Source: an uncultured Succinivibrio sp. (lineage in GTDB: Bacteria > Pseudomonadota > Gammaproteobacteria > Enterobacterales > Succinivibrionaceae). Taken from it: a stretch of 64,000 nucleotides of DNA. Of this stretch, positions 27,637-37,455 are shown in pieces (the first letter of the stretch is position 1; each line of letters starts with the position of its first letter). The position numbers and the translations under genes are program-made. Under the pieces are notes generated by a model. It was not told the origin of the DNA and made no database searches. It was given only the letters and a program-made list of their open reading frames with translations. Location of the stretch: NCBI GenBank assembly GCA_934218695.1, contig CAKQDA010000006.1:32497-96496 (forward strand). The letters run 5' to 3'.

Positions 27637-28430
27637 TAGCGAATGATTCCTCTACCGTCCTGCTTTAAGAAGTCTACCAGAGGTTGCACCTCACTATGCT
27701 CCTGTGCTAATTTTTCTATTTCAGCTAAAGCTTCTTCCAGAGTAAGGCTTTTCTTGTACAGGAACATATAAGCCTGGAAAATAGCTGAAATTGCCTCTTT
27801 TGAGAAACCACGTCTCTGCAAACCTACTTTGTTAATACCAAAAGGCTTGGCATAGTGACCTGCAGCCATAACATAAGGAGGAACATCCATGTTCAGAGCA
27901 GCCATGCCGCCGACCATAGCGTGACAGCCTACTCTTCCGAACTGATGAATTGCAGCTAGTCCTCCAAATACCACATAGTCATCAATGGTTACGTGGCCTG
28001 CTAAGGTTGCATTATTTGAGAAGATACAGTGATCACCAATTAAACAGTCATGAGCAACATGAGTATTAATCATAAACAGATTATTTGATCCAACTGTTGT
28101 TGTACCTCTACCCTGCACAGTTCCTCTGTGCATTGAGCAGTGCTCACGGATCACGTTGTAATCACCAATAGTTAATGTAGTTGGTTCCCCGGCATACTTA
28201 AGATCCTGACAACCTTCACCTATTGAGCAAAACTGATAAAAGTGATTTCCCTTACCTATTGTGGTAGGTCCACGTACTACACAAAATGGCTCAAATATGC
28301 AGTCATCACCTACAGTAACATTACCCTCAATGATTACATTCTCGCGAATGGTAACATTCTTGCCTAACTTTACGTCTGGTCCAATCTTTGCGCTTGGATC
28401 AATTATTCCAGTAGCTTGAGTCAATGTCAT
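27636..28430 (-). CDS. lpxA: UDP-N-acetylglucosamine O-acyltransferase
   Basis: A 264-residue left-handed beta-helix acyltransferase catalysing the first step of lipid A synthesis. Hexapeptide repeats ([17 protein letters not shown] and on) fill the first two-thirds. The catalytic histidine lies in the segment [13 protein letters not shown], and [16 protein letters not shown] follows. The alpha-helical C-terminus is present and the length matches E. coli (262). The order lpxD-fabZ-lpxA-lpxB is the conserved Gram-negative lipid A cluster. Confidence 0.97.
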   Translation of the reverse strand: MTLTQATGIIDPSAKIGPDVKLGKNVTIRENVIIEGNVTVGDDCIFEPFCVVRGPTTIGKGNHFYQFCSIGEGCQDLKYAGEPTTLTIGDYNVIREHCSMHRGTVQGRGTTTVGSNNLFMINTHVAHDCLIGDHCIFSNNATLAGHVTIDDYVVFGGLAAIHQFGRVGCHAMVGGMAALNMDVPPYVMAAGHYAKPFGINKVGLQRRGFSKEAISAIFQAYMFLYKKSLTLEEALAEIEKLAQEHSEVQPLVDFLKQDGRGIIR

Positions 28431-28445
28431 TCACCCTTTTGATGA

Positions 28446-28910
28446 TTAGTGTTTAGCGCACATTAAATCAGCTGTGCATACTACCTTACCGTCAACACTG
28501 GCAACACCACTAAAAGATGCAATGCCACGCTTTTCTTTAAAATATTCAACATCAAGCACTAACTGATCACCAGGTACTACTGGTCTCTTAAAACGTGCAT
28601 GATCAATAGCGGCAAAATAATACAGCTCACCGTCGTTTGGCTTACCTACCATGGTAAAAGCCAGAATGCCGGTTGCCTGAGCCATTGCCTCAAGAATCAG
28701 TACTCCAGGTAAAATTGGCTTGCCTGGAAAATGTCCCTGGAAAAAAGGCTCATTAAATGTAATATTCTTAATAGCTCTTAAGGTTTTGTGCTCTTCAGTA
28801 ATTGAATAGTCAATTACTCTGTCAATCATTAAAAATGGATACCTGTGTGGCAACAGAGCCATGATCTGTTCAACATCTAATGTATGCTTATTTTCTACAG
28901 TATCAGTCAT
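28446..28910 (-). CDS. fabZ: 3-hydroxyacyl-ACP dehydratase FabZ
   Basis: A 154-residue hotdog-fold enzyme that dehydrates 3-hydroxyacyl-ACP in fatty acid elongation. The active-site region [11 protein letters not shown] and the helix [14 protein letters not shown] (catalytic Glu) with [11 protein letters not shown] are clear. It competes with LpxA and LpxD for hydroxyacyl-ACP, which explains its place between them. Confidence 0.97.
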   Translation of the reverse strand: MTDTVENKHTLDVEQIMALLPHRYPFLMIDRVIDYSITEEHKTLRAIKNITFNEPFFQGHFPGKPILPGVLILEAMAQATGILAFTMVGKPNDGELYYFAAIDHARFKRPVVPGDQLVLDVEYFKEKRGIASFSGVASVDGKVVCTADLMCAKH

Positions 28911-28928
28911 TTAATCACCTTTTCTATT

Positions 28929-29960
28929 TTATTGCTTTAATTGCTTGGTCAGCGACTCTACCTGCTCCTCAAGAGCTGATAAACGATGGTACATTTCGTT
29001 AATATGCAGAGTTCTTGCTGCAGTAATACGCCATTCCTTATTGGTCTGAGCAGGAATACCTGATGAATATATACCCGGCTTGTCAATTGAGCGCATCACC
29101 ATACACATACCACTGACAGTTACACCATCACAGATACTAATGTGACCGTTAAATACAGATGTGCCACCAATTATACAGTATTTTCCGATTGTTACAGAAC
29201 CGGCAAATGTAGTACCACCAGCAACAGCAGTTCCGTAGCCGATATGAACATTGTGTGCAATCTGACACAGGTTATCGATAATTACATTATCTTCAATAAC
29301 AGTATCATCAATAGCACCACGATCAATACAGGTGCATGCACCGATTTCAACTCTGTTGCCGATTACGACCCTGCCTGTCTGAGGTATCTTAATCCACTCG
29401 CCACGCTCATTTGCATAACCAAAGCCGTCACCACCGATAACGGTACCTGACTGTACTAAGCAGTTATCTCCAATTACACAGTCATGGTAAAGGCTGACAT
29501 TAGGGTAAAGTTTGGTGTTATTGCCAACTCTAGCCTTAGGACCGATAACCACATTGGCACCGAGCTGTACGTTGTCTCCAATTACTGCGCCCGACTGAAT
29601 GTTCACATTAGGACCAATAGATACATTCTTACCGATGCAAGCATCAGGAGAAACTACAGCAGAGCTGTCTACACCAACAGCAATTGCAGGAGTTGTATCT
29701 AATAACTGAGCTACCTTAGCAAAGCCAACATAAGGATCCTTCATTACAAGTACAGCACATTTAGCGTGAGGTACATCCTCTTCTTTTAAAATCACTGCAC
29801 CAGCGTGTGACTCGCTCAGGACTGTTCTGTACTTAGGATCTGACAGGAAGCTTATCTCCTGTTCCTTTGCAGTCTTTAAATTGGCAACATGAGTAATCTG
29901 GATATCACCGTTGCCTATCAGCTTTGCACTGAGCTTCTCTGCAATATCTTTTAGCAGCAT
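28929..29960 (-). CDS. lpxD: UDP-3-O-(3-hydroxyacyl)glucosamine N-acyltransferase
   Basis: A 343-residue trimeric acyltransferase, third step of lipid A synthesis. An N-terminal uridine-binding domain (about 1-100) precedes a hexapeptide-repeat beta-helix. The catalytic histidine region reads NLCQIAHNVHIGYGTAVAGG, and the C-terminal helix ends with a short coiled coil (HRLSALEEQVESLTKQLKQ). It lies between skp and fabZ, 18 nt from each. Confidence 0.97.
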   Translation of the reverse strand: MLLKDIAEKLSAKLIGNGDIQITHVANLKTAKEQEISFLSDPKYRTVLSESHAGAVILKEEDVPHAKCAVLVMKDPYVGFAKVAQLLDTTPAIAVGVDSSAVVSPDACIGKNVSIGPNVNIQSGAVIGDNVQLGANVVIGPKARVGNNTKLYPNVSLYHDCVIGDNCLVQSGTVIGGDGFGYANERGEWIKIPQTGRVVIGNRVEIGACTCIDRGAIDDTVIEDNVIIDNLCQIAHNVHIGYGTAVAGGTTFAGSVTIGKYCIIGGTSVFNGHISICDGVTVSGMCMVMRSIDKPGIYSSGIPAQTNKEWRITAARTLHINEMYHRLSALEEQVESLTKQLKQ

Positions 29961-29977
29961 AGATTAAGTCCTGTAAA

Positions 29978-30547
29978 TTATTTCTTGCTATCCTTGTTTT
30001 CTTTCTTAGCAGGCTTTAGCTTTGAGGCTCTGGCAATAACTTCTTCAGAAATATCAACAGCATCTGAAGCAAAAACAACTGACTCACCGCGAATGACTAA
30101 ATCAATGCCTCGCTCTTTTGCAATTCTGTCAATTGCAGTCTGAATTAACTTACCGAGTTTCATCTCAGCTTCACGCTGTCTCTTCTGAGAATCTTCCTGC
30201 AAAGCCTGACCCTTTAAATCATAGTCAGCCTTTAACTTTGCAAGCTTACGCTGAAGTTCAGTTGCCTTATCGCCCTGAGATTTCTGCAATTCAGATTCTA
30301 ACTTAGCGCCTTCCTGCTGAATCTTCTGTAACTCTTGAGAACGTGGGCCAAATTCCTTCTGCATGGCCTCTGACTCTGCTTTAGCCTGAGGAAGCTCTGC
30401 CATAATCAGACGAAGATTTACAACTGCAATATTAGTTGCTGACTTCTTAGCAGCCTGTTCTGTCTTAACAGCAGAGTCATCAGCATAAGTTGTTGTTGAA
30501 ATTAAAGCCATTGAAACTGCAGATGCTAATAATAATTTTTTTAACAT
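29978..30547 (-). CDS. skp: Periplasmic chaperone Skp (OmpH family)
   Basis: A 189-residue protein with a signal peptide (MLKKLLLASAVSMALISTT, cleaved after TYA). The mature part is mostly a charged coiled coil rich in Lys, Glu and Gln (about residues 60-140), as in the tentacles of the Skp trimer that carries unfolded outer-membrane proteins to BamA. It lies 15 nt downstream of bamA, the usual partner. The Lys-rich tail is slightly longer than in E. coli (161 residues). Confidence 0.92.
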   Translation of the reverse strand: MLKKLLLASAVSMALISTTTYADDSAVKTEQAAKKSATNIAVVNLRLIMAELPQAKAESEAMQKEFGPRSQELQKIQQEGAKLESELQKSQGDKATELQRKLAKLKADYDLKGQALQEDSQKRQREAEMKLGKLIQTAIDRIAKERGIDLVIRGESVVFASDAVDISEEVIARASKLKPAKKENKDSKK

Positions 30548-30562
30548 TTTATACTCCTACTT

Positions 30563-32962
30563 TTAGAAACTGCTTCCGATGTTGAAATTAAACTGCTCTG
30601 TATCATCGCCACTGTACTTCTTAATTGCCTTGGCCAGATTAAATGTCAGAGGTCCCATAGGAGACATCCAGGTTAGTGCAAAACCAACTGAGGTGCGGTA
30701 CTTACCAGGATCAGAATAATCAACAGTGTACATCTTTGAACGGGTATCCCATAGTGCACCGGCATCGAAGAATATTGCGGACCTTACGCTACTCTTGTAG
30801 GCTTCTGCAACTAAAGGAGTTGGAATAACAAATTCAGCCGTGGCCGTCCAGAATGCGTTACCACCAACTGAGGTTGAAGACTCATAATATGCATCAGCAT
30901 TTGGGTACTTGTATAGAGCACGAGGACCAATAGAATTGCGGCTAAAACCTCTCATCCACTCTGAACCACCAAGTGAGAAGTTATCAAAGAATGGAAGAAT
31001 TTCCTTTACACCATTCTTTGATCTGTAACCGTTACCATAACCGACTCTGCCACGAACAGTGAACACATATTCGTGATACATATCGATTGGGAAATAGTGA
31101 TAGGTTTCTGCTGTAGCCTTATAATAGTGCATATCTGAATTAGGTGTTGTAGCAGTAAAAGACAGTACCTGCTTGTTACCTGATGTAGGGAAAACACCCT
31201 TATCAAGGCTGTTATGACTCAGATCAAAGCCTATCTTGTAGTCCAAAAACTCTACTGAACCTGTGGCATCTTTTGAATACATATCAAAGAACACATCTGA
31301 CTGCTCAAAACGTGTACCGTTGTTCTTGATTTTTGACTTCTCAATACCTAGATTGTAATTAACAAACCATGTTTCAGAGATTGGATAACCTATGTTGAAA
31401 GCTGCTCCATATGTGTGATTGGTGTAATCAACCACATCCTCATCATCATCGCCATCGTACTTATCGAGGTATAATCTGCCACCCAGACTTACATTATCCA
31501 CAGTAAAATACGGATCGGTATAACCAATTTCCATGTGTTTTCTGTAATCATTCTCATAAGAGGTAATATTTGCTTTGGTACCCCAGCCAAATAGATTATT
31601 CTGAGAAATACTTGCCTGAATAGTCAGACCAGAATCAGTACCAATACCAATACCGCCTGATATAGAACCAGTTGGACGCTCTTTTACCTTGGTATTAACA
31701 TTTACGGTGTCATCAGTTGCACCAACGTTTTCGGTAGTAACATCAACTGTTTCAAAATAACCGGTTCGGTTCAGTCTTGTTTTTGAAACTTCAATAGCTT
31801 CAGAGGAAAGCCATGAACCATCCATCTGCCTTAATTCACGTCTGATCACAGTATCATCAGTTGAAACATTACCTGTAATAAAAACCTGAGATACATGAAC
31901 GCGAGAGCCAGGATTTACATTGAATTTCAGATCAACGGTTTTATCTTTGTCATTGTAAATTGGAAAAGCCTTTACCTCAGAATTTGCATATCCGTACTTT
32001 CCCAGGATAGATGCTAAAGTCTTTTCGTTTTCAGTTACTCGACGCTGATTGTAAATTTCACCTTCCTGTAAGGTTAAAGCCTCATTTAACTCAGTTCCAT
32101 ACTTTAAGGTATCGCCACGAACAGAGAAAGAGTGGACTTTATATCGATCTCCCTCATCTATAGCAATAGTTAAATAAATAGCTTTTCTGTCTGGTGTCAG
32201 TTCAACTGAAGTCGAGTCAACTTTGAAGTTTACAAAACCTCTATCCATATAGAATGTTTTTAAAGCTTCAAGATCTGCACGGAATTTCTGACCGTTGAAT
32301 TTCTGGTTTGCCATGAAGTTCCACCATGGGACATCATCACGCAACTGCATCTGAGCTAACAGCACATCCTCGTCAAATGACTTGTTGCCAACAATGTTTA
32401 TCTGCTGAATTTCGGCAGCCTTTCCTTCGGTAATTTCAATCTTGATATCAACACGGTTTCTAGGCAACTGGGTGATTACAGTATTAACCTTTGCCTGATA
32501 CATTCCTGAAGAATGGTAGAAATCCTCTAATGACTTCTGAATCTGATTTAGAGACTGAGTATTTAGCGCCTCACCAACACGGATCCCCTGCTGATTGATG
32601 ATCTTTTCCAGCTCCTCTTTTTTGATATTATTGTTTCCTGAAAAATCAACAGCACCAATCGTTGGTCTCTCTTTAACGGTAACAATGAAAGTGTCACCAT
32701 CTCTAGAGAGTTTCACATCATCAAAATCACCTGTTGCGTACAACTGCTGCATTGCCAGTGCGGTATTCTGAGGAGTCATGACATCTCCCTCTTTTACAGG
32801 CAATGCCAATAAAACGGCACCTTTAGACACACGATTCAGACCACGGATCTGAATATTGGAAATAACAGGATCACCTGCAGCACTTACTACATTAGGAGTT
32901 GCGATTGCTGCTGCGACAGCTGCACTCAAGGCTGCTGTCTTGATAAAAGTTCTTCTTTTCAT
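30563..32962 (-). CDS. bamA: Outer membrane protein assembly factor BamA
   Basis: A 799-residue Omp85 protein. An N-terminal signal (first ~28 residues, ending near VVSAAG; its RR makes it look slightly Tat-like) precedes five POTRA domains (about 30-425) and a 16-strand beta barrel. Barrel signatures include GSEWMRGF (the RGF motif of loop 6) and the terminal GPLTFNLAKAI...FNFNIGSSF ending in Phe. It inserts beta-barrel proteins into the outer membrane. A sigma70-like promoter lies 38-67 nt upstream and a terminator lies before that, so it need not depend on rseP transcription. Confidence 0.97.
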   Translation of the reverse strand: MKRRTFIKTAALSAAVAAAIATPNVVSAAGDPVISNIQIRGLNRVSKGAVLLALPVKEGDVMTPQNTALAMQQLYATGDFDDVKLSRDGDTFIVTVKERPTIGAVDFSGNNNIKKEELEKIINQQGIRVGEALNTQSLNQIQKSLEDFYHSSGMYQAKVNTVITQLPRNRVDIKIEITEGKAAEIQQINIVGNKSFDEDVLLAQMQLRDDVPWWNFMANQKFNGQKFRADLEALKTFYMDRGFVNFKVDSTSVELTPDRKAIYLTIAIDEGDRYKVHSFSVRGDTLKYGTELNEALTLQEGEIYNQRRVTENEKTLASILGKYGYANSEVKAFPIYNDKDKTVDLKFNVNPGSRVHVSQVFITGNVSTDDTVIRRELRQMDGSWLSSEAIEVSKTRLNRTGYFETVDVTTENVGATDDTVNVNTKVKERPTGSISGGIGIGTDSGLTIQASISQNNLFGWGTKANITSYENDYRKHMEIGYTDPYFTVDNVSLGGRLYLDKYDGDDDEDVVDYTNHTYGAAFNIGYPISETWFVNYNLGIEKSKIKNNGTRFEQSDVFFDMYSKDATGSVEFLDYKIGFDLSHNSLDKGVFPTSGNKQVLSFTATTPNSDMHYYKATAETYHYFPIDMYHEYVFTVRGRVGYGNGYRSKNGVKEILPFFDNFSLGGSEWMRGFSRNSIGPRALYKYPNADAYYESSTSVGGNAFWTATAEFVIPTPLVAEAYKSSVRSAIFFDAGALWDTRSKMYTVDYSDPGKYRTSVGFALTWMSPMGPLTFNLAKAIKKYSGDDTEQFNFNIGSSF

Positions 32963-33000
32963 TGTAAAACCAAACTGTTTGTTTAAGCGATTTTGAACCT

Positions 33001-33028
33001 TGTATAGCTAAAATAACAAATATATCAA
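33001..33028 (-). promoter_or_regulatory. Probable sigma70 promoter of bamA
   Basis: On the minus strand TTGATA (33023-33028) and TATACA (33001-33006) lie 16 nt apart, predicting a start near 32994 and a leader of about 32 nt. No GGAACTT/TCTGA sigmaE promoter was seen. Confidence 0.6.
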
Positions 33029-33230
33029 AAAAAAACAGCTCACAAATTCTGTTTTTTAACAAACTCCGAAAATTTAGCTTGTGACAACCACCTACTCATA
33101 AGTAGGTTTTCCTGTTCGATTGATCTAATGACCAAGGTAGTGAGCTTTTACCTCACAACAGGCTAACCCAGTTGTCCCCCGGGTTTTGTGTATCTAACTG
33201 AGCTTGGCGCTCTGCTTCAACTGTATTTCT
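33027..33230 (-). ncRNA. Candidate structured RNA between rseP and bamA, with an IS200/IS605-like end
   Basis: This 318-nt gap is unusually long for rseP-bamA and has no ORF. On the minus strand it carries successive hairpins: GAGC/GCTC (33200-33212), ACAAC-T-GG / CC-T-GTTGT (33155-33175), GTGAG/CTCAC (33140-33156, partly exclusive with the previous one), and ACCTACT/AGTAGGT (33090-33107). It ends in an intrinsic terminator, AAAAACAG/CTGTTTTT plus T run (33027-33057). The part ATCGAAC then hairpin then TTGTCAC resembles the element at 53829-53890 and the right ends of IS200/IS605 elements, where TnpB guide RNAs lie. Whether it is an active RNA or a relic cannot be decided here. Confidence 0.45.
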
Positions 33231-33280
33231 GACAATTCATCATAAGGACTGCAGAGGATGGAATAACATGCCATTTTTGG

Positions 33281-34642
33281 TTAAAAGCCTCTAATATCAT
33301 TAAATACTGCAAAAATCATCATCGTCAGCAGTATTGCAGCGCCAAAAGAGGTGAGAACCATTTGAGCTCTGGCACTTGGCTCCTTGCGCATTATTGCTTC
33401 ATATGCAAGAAACAATAACTGTCCTCCATCCAAAACAGGAATAGGCATCAAATTCAGAATACCTAAGTTTACACTAATAGCAGCCAAAAAACTTATAAAG
33501 ATTTTAAAACCGAAGCTTGCACTCTCTTTTGCACCCTGCGCTATAGCAATTGGTCCTGAAATATTATCAGGTGAAATAGTACCGTTAGCCAGTTTGTAGG
33601 TTGACACTAAAACTAGCTTCGCCATTGAGACTGAGTCGTCCACAGCCTTTATCATTCCATCAGTCAGCCCATATTTTGTAGTTTTTTTCAGACTCTCTAT
33701 TGGCTTGTATTCAGGAGCAATTCCCACATAGGGAATATTCATTTTCAGAGTCTTAGAATACCTGTTTTCTGGGATTACCGTTGTCTGATACAAGGAGCCG
33801 TTTCTTTTTACAACAAGGTTTAATGGAGAGCCTGCTGATTCATGTATCATATCCACTATTCTGAACCAGGATTCAACTTCTACTCCGTTAATTTTTTCAA
33901 TTTCATCACCTTTTTGTAATGAAGCTTTTTGAGCAGGAGATCCTGCTTCAACCATTGAAAGAGTTGTGCTGATCCTGCCAACACAAGGCTCAAGACCAAC
34001 TTTTTTAATAGGAGATTCGTTTCTGTTTAAGACCAGATTTTCAGCATCAAGAGATAAAACCCTTTTCTGACCAGTACCTAAATCAGAAGATACGGTTACA
34101 GATGCAGGTGTATTAGAACCTACAACCTCTACCAGCTCATACATCACATCCTTCCATGAAGAGATGTCTCTGCCATTGATATCTTCGATTAGATCATAAT
34201 TTTTAAAACCCGAAGTCTGTGCAATGGAATCTGGTTTGACATCACCAACAACTGGCAGGAGTACAGTAATTCCGGACATGTTTATGCCGGTAAACAGCAA
34301 TACTGCAAGAACAAGGTTAAAGAAGGGGCCGGCAAAGATAATAACCGCTCTTTGCCATACTTTCTTTGACTTGTATGAACCTTTAGGTAAAGAGCGCTTA
34401 TCCTCAACAGGAGTATTTTCTCCCTCCATTTTTACGTACCCGCCTAAAGGTATTGCGCTGATTGCATACTCACAGTCATCCCTGCCTTTTTTCTTAAAAA
34501 GAACAGGACCAAAGCCCAGGGAAAATCTAAGTACTTTAACGCCACAGGCCTTTGCAGCTAAAAAATGCCCTAACTCATGTATGGATACAAGTATTCCTAA
34601 AGCAATCAGAAAATAAAAAAGGCCTCCGAGAATACCTAACAT
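33281..34642 (-). CDS. rseP: Site-2 intramembrane zinc metalloprotease RseP
   Basis: A 453-residue inner-membrane protease. The zinc motif HELGH is at residues 22-26 in the first membrane helix; two tandem PDZ domains occupy about 115-310; the second active-site motif LMPIPVLDGGQL lies near residue 400. It cleaves RseA during sigmaE activation and clears signal peptides. It overlaps dxr by one base and belongs to the block running from rpsB. Confidence 0.96.
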   Translation of the reverse strand: MLGILGGLFYFLIALGILVSIHELGHFLAAKACGVKVLRFSLGFGPVLFKKKGRDDCEYAISAIPLGGYVKMEGENTPVEDKRSLPKGSYKSKKVWQRAVIIFAGPFFNLVLAVLLFTGINMSGITVLLPVVGDVKPDSIAQTSGFKNYDLIEDINGRDISSWKDVMYELVEVVGSNTPASVTVSSDLGTGQKRVLSLDAENLVLNRNESPIKKVGLEPCVGRISTTLSMVEAGSPAQKASLQKGDEIEKINGVEVESWFRIVDMIHESAGSPLNLVVKRNGSLYQTTVIPENRYSKTLKMNIPYVGIAPEYKPIESLKKTTKYGLTDGMIKAVDDSVSMAKLVLVSTYKLANGTISPDNISGPIAIAQGAKESASFGFKIFISFLAAISVNLGILNLMPIPVLDGGQLLFLAYEAIMRKEPSARAQMVLTSFGAAILLTMMIFAVFNDIRGF

Positions 34643-35832
34643 TACACAGCTCCTACAATTTCTTTGGCTATTTCTCGGGCCTGTCTGTCAGCATCAAGGA
34701 CCTCGTCAATGCTGGACAGTGCCCCTACAGCTGATTTCTGCAAAACACCATCAACAACCCTGGCAATATCAAGATAGGAAATTCTGTCATGCAGGAATGC
34801 ATCTACTGCGACTTCATTTGCCGCATTTAGACAGGTTGTTGCTCCCTGACCAGATTTGCTTGCCTGCATGGCAAGTTTCAGGCATGGATAGCGTGTAAAG
34901 TCAGGAGATCTAAAAGTAAGTTCAGATAACTTTTCAAAATCCAGCAAGTCAACACCTGAAGTTAAACGCTGAGGGAACCCTAATGCAACAGCAATAGGAG
35001 TTCTCATATCAGGCTGTCCTAGCTGAGCCAGGATGGCTCCATCAGTAAAAGAAACCATTGAATGAATAACCGACTGAGGATGAATTACTACTTTGATGTC
35101 ATCATCAGTTGCATTGAAGAGGTATCTTGCTTCAATAAATTCAAGACCTTTGTTCATCATAGTGGCAGAATCCACAGAAATTTTAGGTCCCATGGACCAC
35201 ACTGGATGAGCTATAGCCTGAGATGCTGTTACAGTCTTTAAAGACTCCAAAGGAGAATCTCTGAATGGTCCGCCAGAACCTGTCAGTAAAATCTTGTTTA
35301 CATTGGCCTGCTTTAGATCGCAGTATCCTAAATTTATTTGAGCCTCATACGGCAGGCATTGAAAAATAGCACTGTGTTCGCTGTCTACAGGAAGAACCTT
35401 GGCTCCATATTTTTTTACAGATTCAAAGAAGATCTGTCCAGACATGACAAGGGCTTCCTTGTTTGCCAGGGCTACCACACAACCTGTTTTAACAGCAGCT
35501 ATCACAGGTTTCAGACCTGCTGCGCCGACAATAGCACCGACAACAACATCGGCTGCACCGTCTCCTGCAACCTCTTCTACACCAAGAGGCCCTGCTAATA
35601 CCTCACAATACAGACCCTGTTTTTTGAGCTTTTCGTATAATTCCTGAGCACTCTTCTCATTATGCATGGCTACACGTTCAGGATTGAATTCCCTAATAAT
35701 TTCAACCATTTTATCCACAGACGAGGACGCAGCCACTGCATGTAGCTTAAATTCATCCTTGTGACGTCTTAACACATCTAAAGTTGAGGTTCCGATAGAG
35801 CCTGTGGCACCTAATAAGGTAACATTACGCAT
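34642..35832 (-). CDS. dxr: 1-deoxy-D-xylulose 5-phosphate reductoisomerase
   Basis: A 396-residue NADPH-dependent enzyme making MEP, second step of the isoprenoid pathway. The Rossmann motif GATGSIGTSTLDV opens the protein; ALANKEALVMSG and PVDSEHSAIFQCL carry metal-binding residues; the flexible loop HPVWSMGPKISVDSATMMNKG follows. Length matches E. coli (398). It lies between cdsA and rseP as in many gammaproteobacteria. Confidence 0.97.
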   Translation of the reverse strand: MRNVTLLGATGSIGTSTLDVLRRHKDEFKLHAVAASSSVDKMVEIIREFNPERVAMHNEKSAQELYEKLKKQGLYCEVLAGPLGVEEVAGDGAADVVVGAIVGAAGLKPVIAAVKTGCVVALANKEALVMSGQIFFESVKKYGAKVLPVDSEHSAIFQCLPYEAQINLGYCDLKQANVNKILLTGSGGPFRDSPLESLKTVTASQAIAHPVWSMGPKISVDSATMMNKGLEFIEARYLFNATDDDIKVVIHPQSVIHSMVSFTDGAILAQLGQPDMRTPIAVALGFPQRLTSGVDLLDFEKLSELTFRSPDFTRYPCLKLAMQASKSGQGATTCLNAANEVAVDAFLHDRISYLDIARVVDGVLQKSAVGALSSIDEVLDADRQAREIAKEIVGAV

Positions 35833-35834
35833 AA

Positions 35835-36695
35835 TTAGAACAGCTCTCCGCTAAATAACCAGACCATAGTCAGGAAAACAGGAACAGCAGCCAGTTGTGA
35901 ATCAATTCTGTCTAACATACCGCCGTGACCTGGGAAAATTTTTCCTGAATCTTTTATGCCAGCCAAACGCTTGAACATACTCTCTACAAGATCACCAATA
36001 ACAGAGAAAACAATAGTAATGACAGAAGCTACGACCAGTACCCACTGTTTTTGAGAATACTGACCAAACCAGCCTAATTTATCAAATATATATAAACCGA
36101 TTAGAGCGGTTAAAATACCACCAGCCAGACCTTCGACTGTTTTTTTAGGACTTACGTTAGGCAGCATTTTATGTCTGCCAAAAAATCTGCCTGCAAAATA
36201 GGCACCAGAATCAGCACACCAGACCAGTGCCATTACAGACAGAACGAGACAGGCTCCAGAATTGTATTCAAGAGCATAATCGCTTGAACGTAAAATCAAG
36301 ATACCCTCAAGAAATGGAAGCAGCATTAAAATAGCAATTACAGTATTCAAAGCAATGTTGCTGTGCCAGGCTGTATCCTTTGGGAATTTTAGCAGCAACG
36401 GAACTGAGGCAAACCAGACAATTAAACCTGAAGCTACAACATATTGAGAAAATTTTGGAATTCCCTCGCTTATGTATAACCCAGGATTAGCGACATAGAA
36501 AGCAACCGTTGCCGCAATTACAGCTATTGCAATAAAAGGAATTCTAGATTTATAGCCTAAAAGTGGTCCCATTTCATATGCACCTACAGCATAGATAAAA
36601 AGGGCTCCCATAGAAAAGATTTCAAAATTTGCCTTAAAAAGCCATGCTAAGACAGCAGCTATTAGAACAACAGCGGTAATAATTCTAGTCAGCAT
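35835..36695 (-). CDS. cdsA: Phosphatidate cytidylyltransferase
   Basis: A 286-residue integral membrane enzyme that makes CDP-diacylglycerol for phospholipid synthesis. About eight membrane segments are predicted. The CDS signature near the C-terminus reads KRLAGIKDSGKIFPGHGGML followed by DRIDS. It overlaps uppS by 11 nt and precedes dxr by 2 nt. Confidence 0.96.
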   Translation of the reverse strand: MLTRIITAVVLIAAVLAWLFKANFEIFSMGALFIYAVGAYEMGPLLGYKSRIPFIAIAVIAATVAFYVANPGLYISEGIPKFSQYVVASGLIVWFASVPLLLKFPKDTAWHSNIALNTVIAILMLLPFLEGILILRSSDYALEYNSGACLVLSVMALVWCADSGAYFAGRFFGRHKMLPNVSPKKTVEGLAGGILTALIGLYIFDKLGWFGQYSQKQWVLVVASVITIVFSVIGDLVESMFKRLAGIKDSGKIFPGHGGMLDRIDSQLAAVPVFLTMVWLFSGELF

Positions 36696-37446
36696 TATTC
36701 TTTTCCTTATTCTGAACCTGAGCTGATGTCATACCAAAACGACGTTCCCTTGAATTAAAGAAGGTAAACGCTTCAATCAAGTCTTTTTTGTCAAAATCAG
36801 GCCACAGTGTTTCTGTAAAAAACAGCTCAGCATATGCCGCCTGCCACATTAGGAAATTGCTGATACGCTTTTCCCCGCCTGTTCTAATTAACAAATCCAC
36901 ATCAGTTGCAACACTTAAGTTTTGACTGATCATGTCCTCATTAAGTTCATTAACATTTAAATTTTCTTCGGCACACTTTTTTACTATCTTTTGTGTAGCC
37001 TGAAGGATGTCCCATCTGCCACCATAGTTTGCTGCAATATTCAATTTCATCAATGAACAGTCTTTGGTCAGTTCTTCAACTTTTTTAATCTGATCTTGTA
37101 AAACGGCAGGAAAACGGGATTTGTCCCCAACAATGCAGGTTTTAATTCCATTTTCTTTTAAAGACTTGCTTTCTTTTTTAATGGCCTGAACAAACAATGT
37201 CATCAGCGCATTAACTTCTAAGGCAGGACGTTTCCAGTTCTCACTGGAAAAGGCAAATAGTGTAAGTTCCTTTACACCTAATTGCGCAGATAAACTTATT
37301 ACTCTTCTGACAGCATTAGCTCCCTCACGATGTCCACTGACACGCTGTTTACCACGTAAAAGAGCCCATCTTCCATTGCCATCCATGATAATGGCTAGAT
37401 GACGAGGAGCAGTAATGCTCCCCGGATTATCACAAATATCTGACAT
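36685..37446 (-). CDS. uppS: Undecaprenyl diphosphate synthase
   Basis: A 253-residue cis-prenyltransferase making the C55 lipid carrier for peptidoglycan and O antigen. The signature IIMDGNGRWA with the catalytic Asp is near residue 20, followed by GHREGANAVRR, ALNVNAL-type EVNALM and the C-terminal RTGGEKRISNFLMWQAAYAE. Length matches E. coli (253). It lies between frr and cdsA. Confidence 0.97.
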   Translation of the reverse strand: MSDICDNPGSITAPRHLAIIMDGNGRWALLRGKQRVSGHREGANAVRRVISLSAQLGVKELTLFAFSSENWKRPALEVNALMTLFVQAIKKESKSLKENGIKTCIVGDKSRFPAVLQDQIKKVEELTKDCSLMKLNIAANYGGRWDILQATQKIVKKCAEENLNVNELNEDMISQNLSVATDVDLLIRTGGEKRISNFLMWQAAYAELFFTETLWPDFDKKDLIEAFTFFNSRERRFGMTSAQVQNKEKNNAD

Positions 37447-37455
37447 AAGAGCTAA

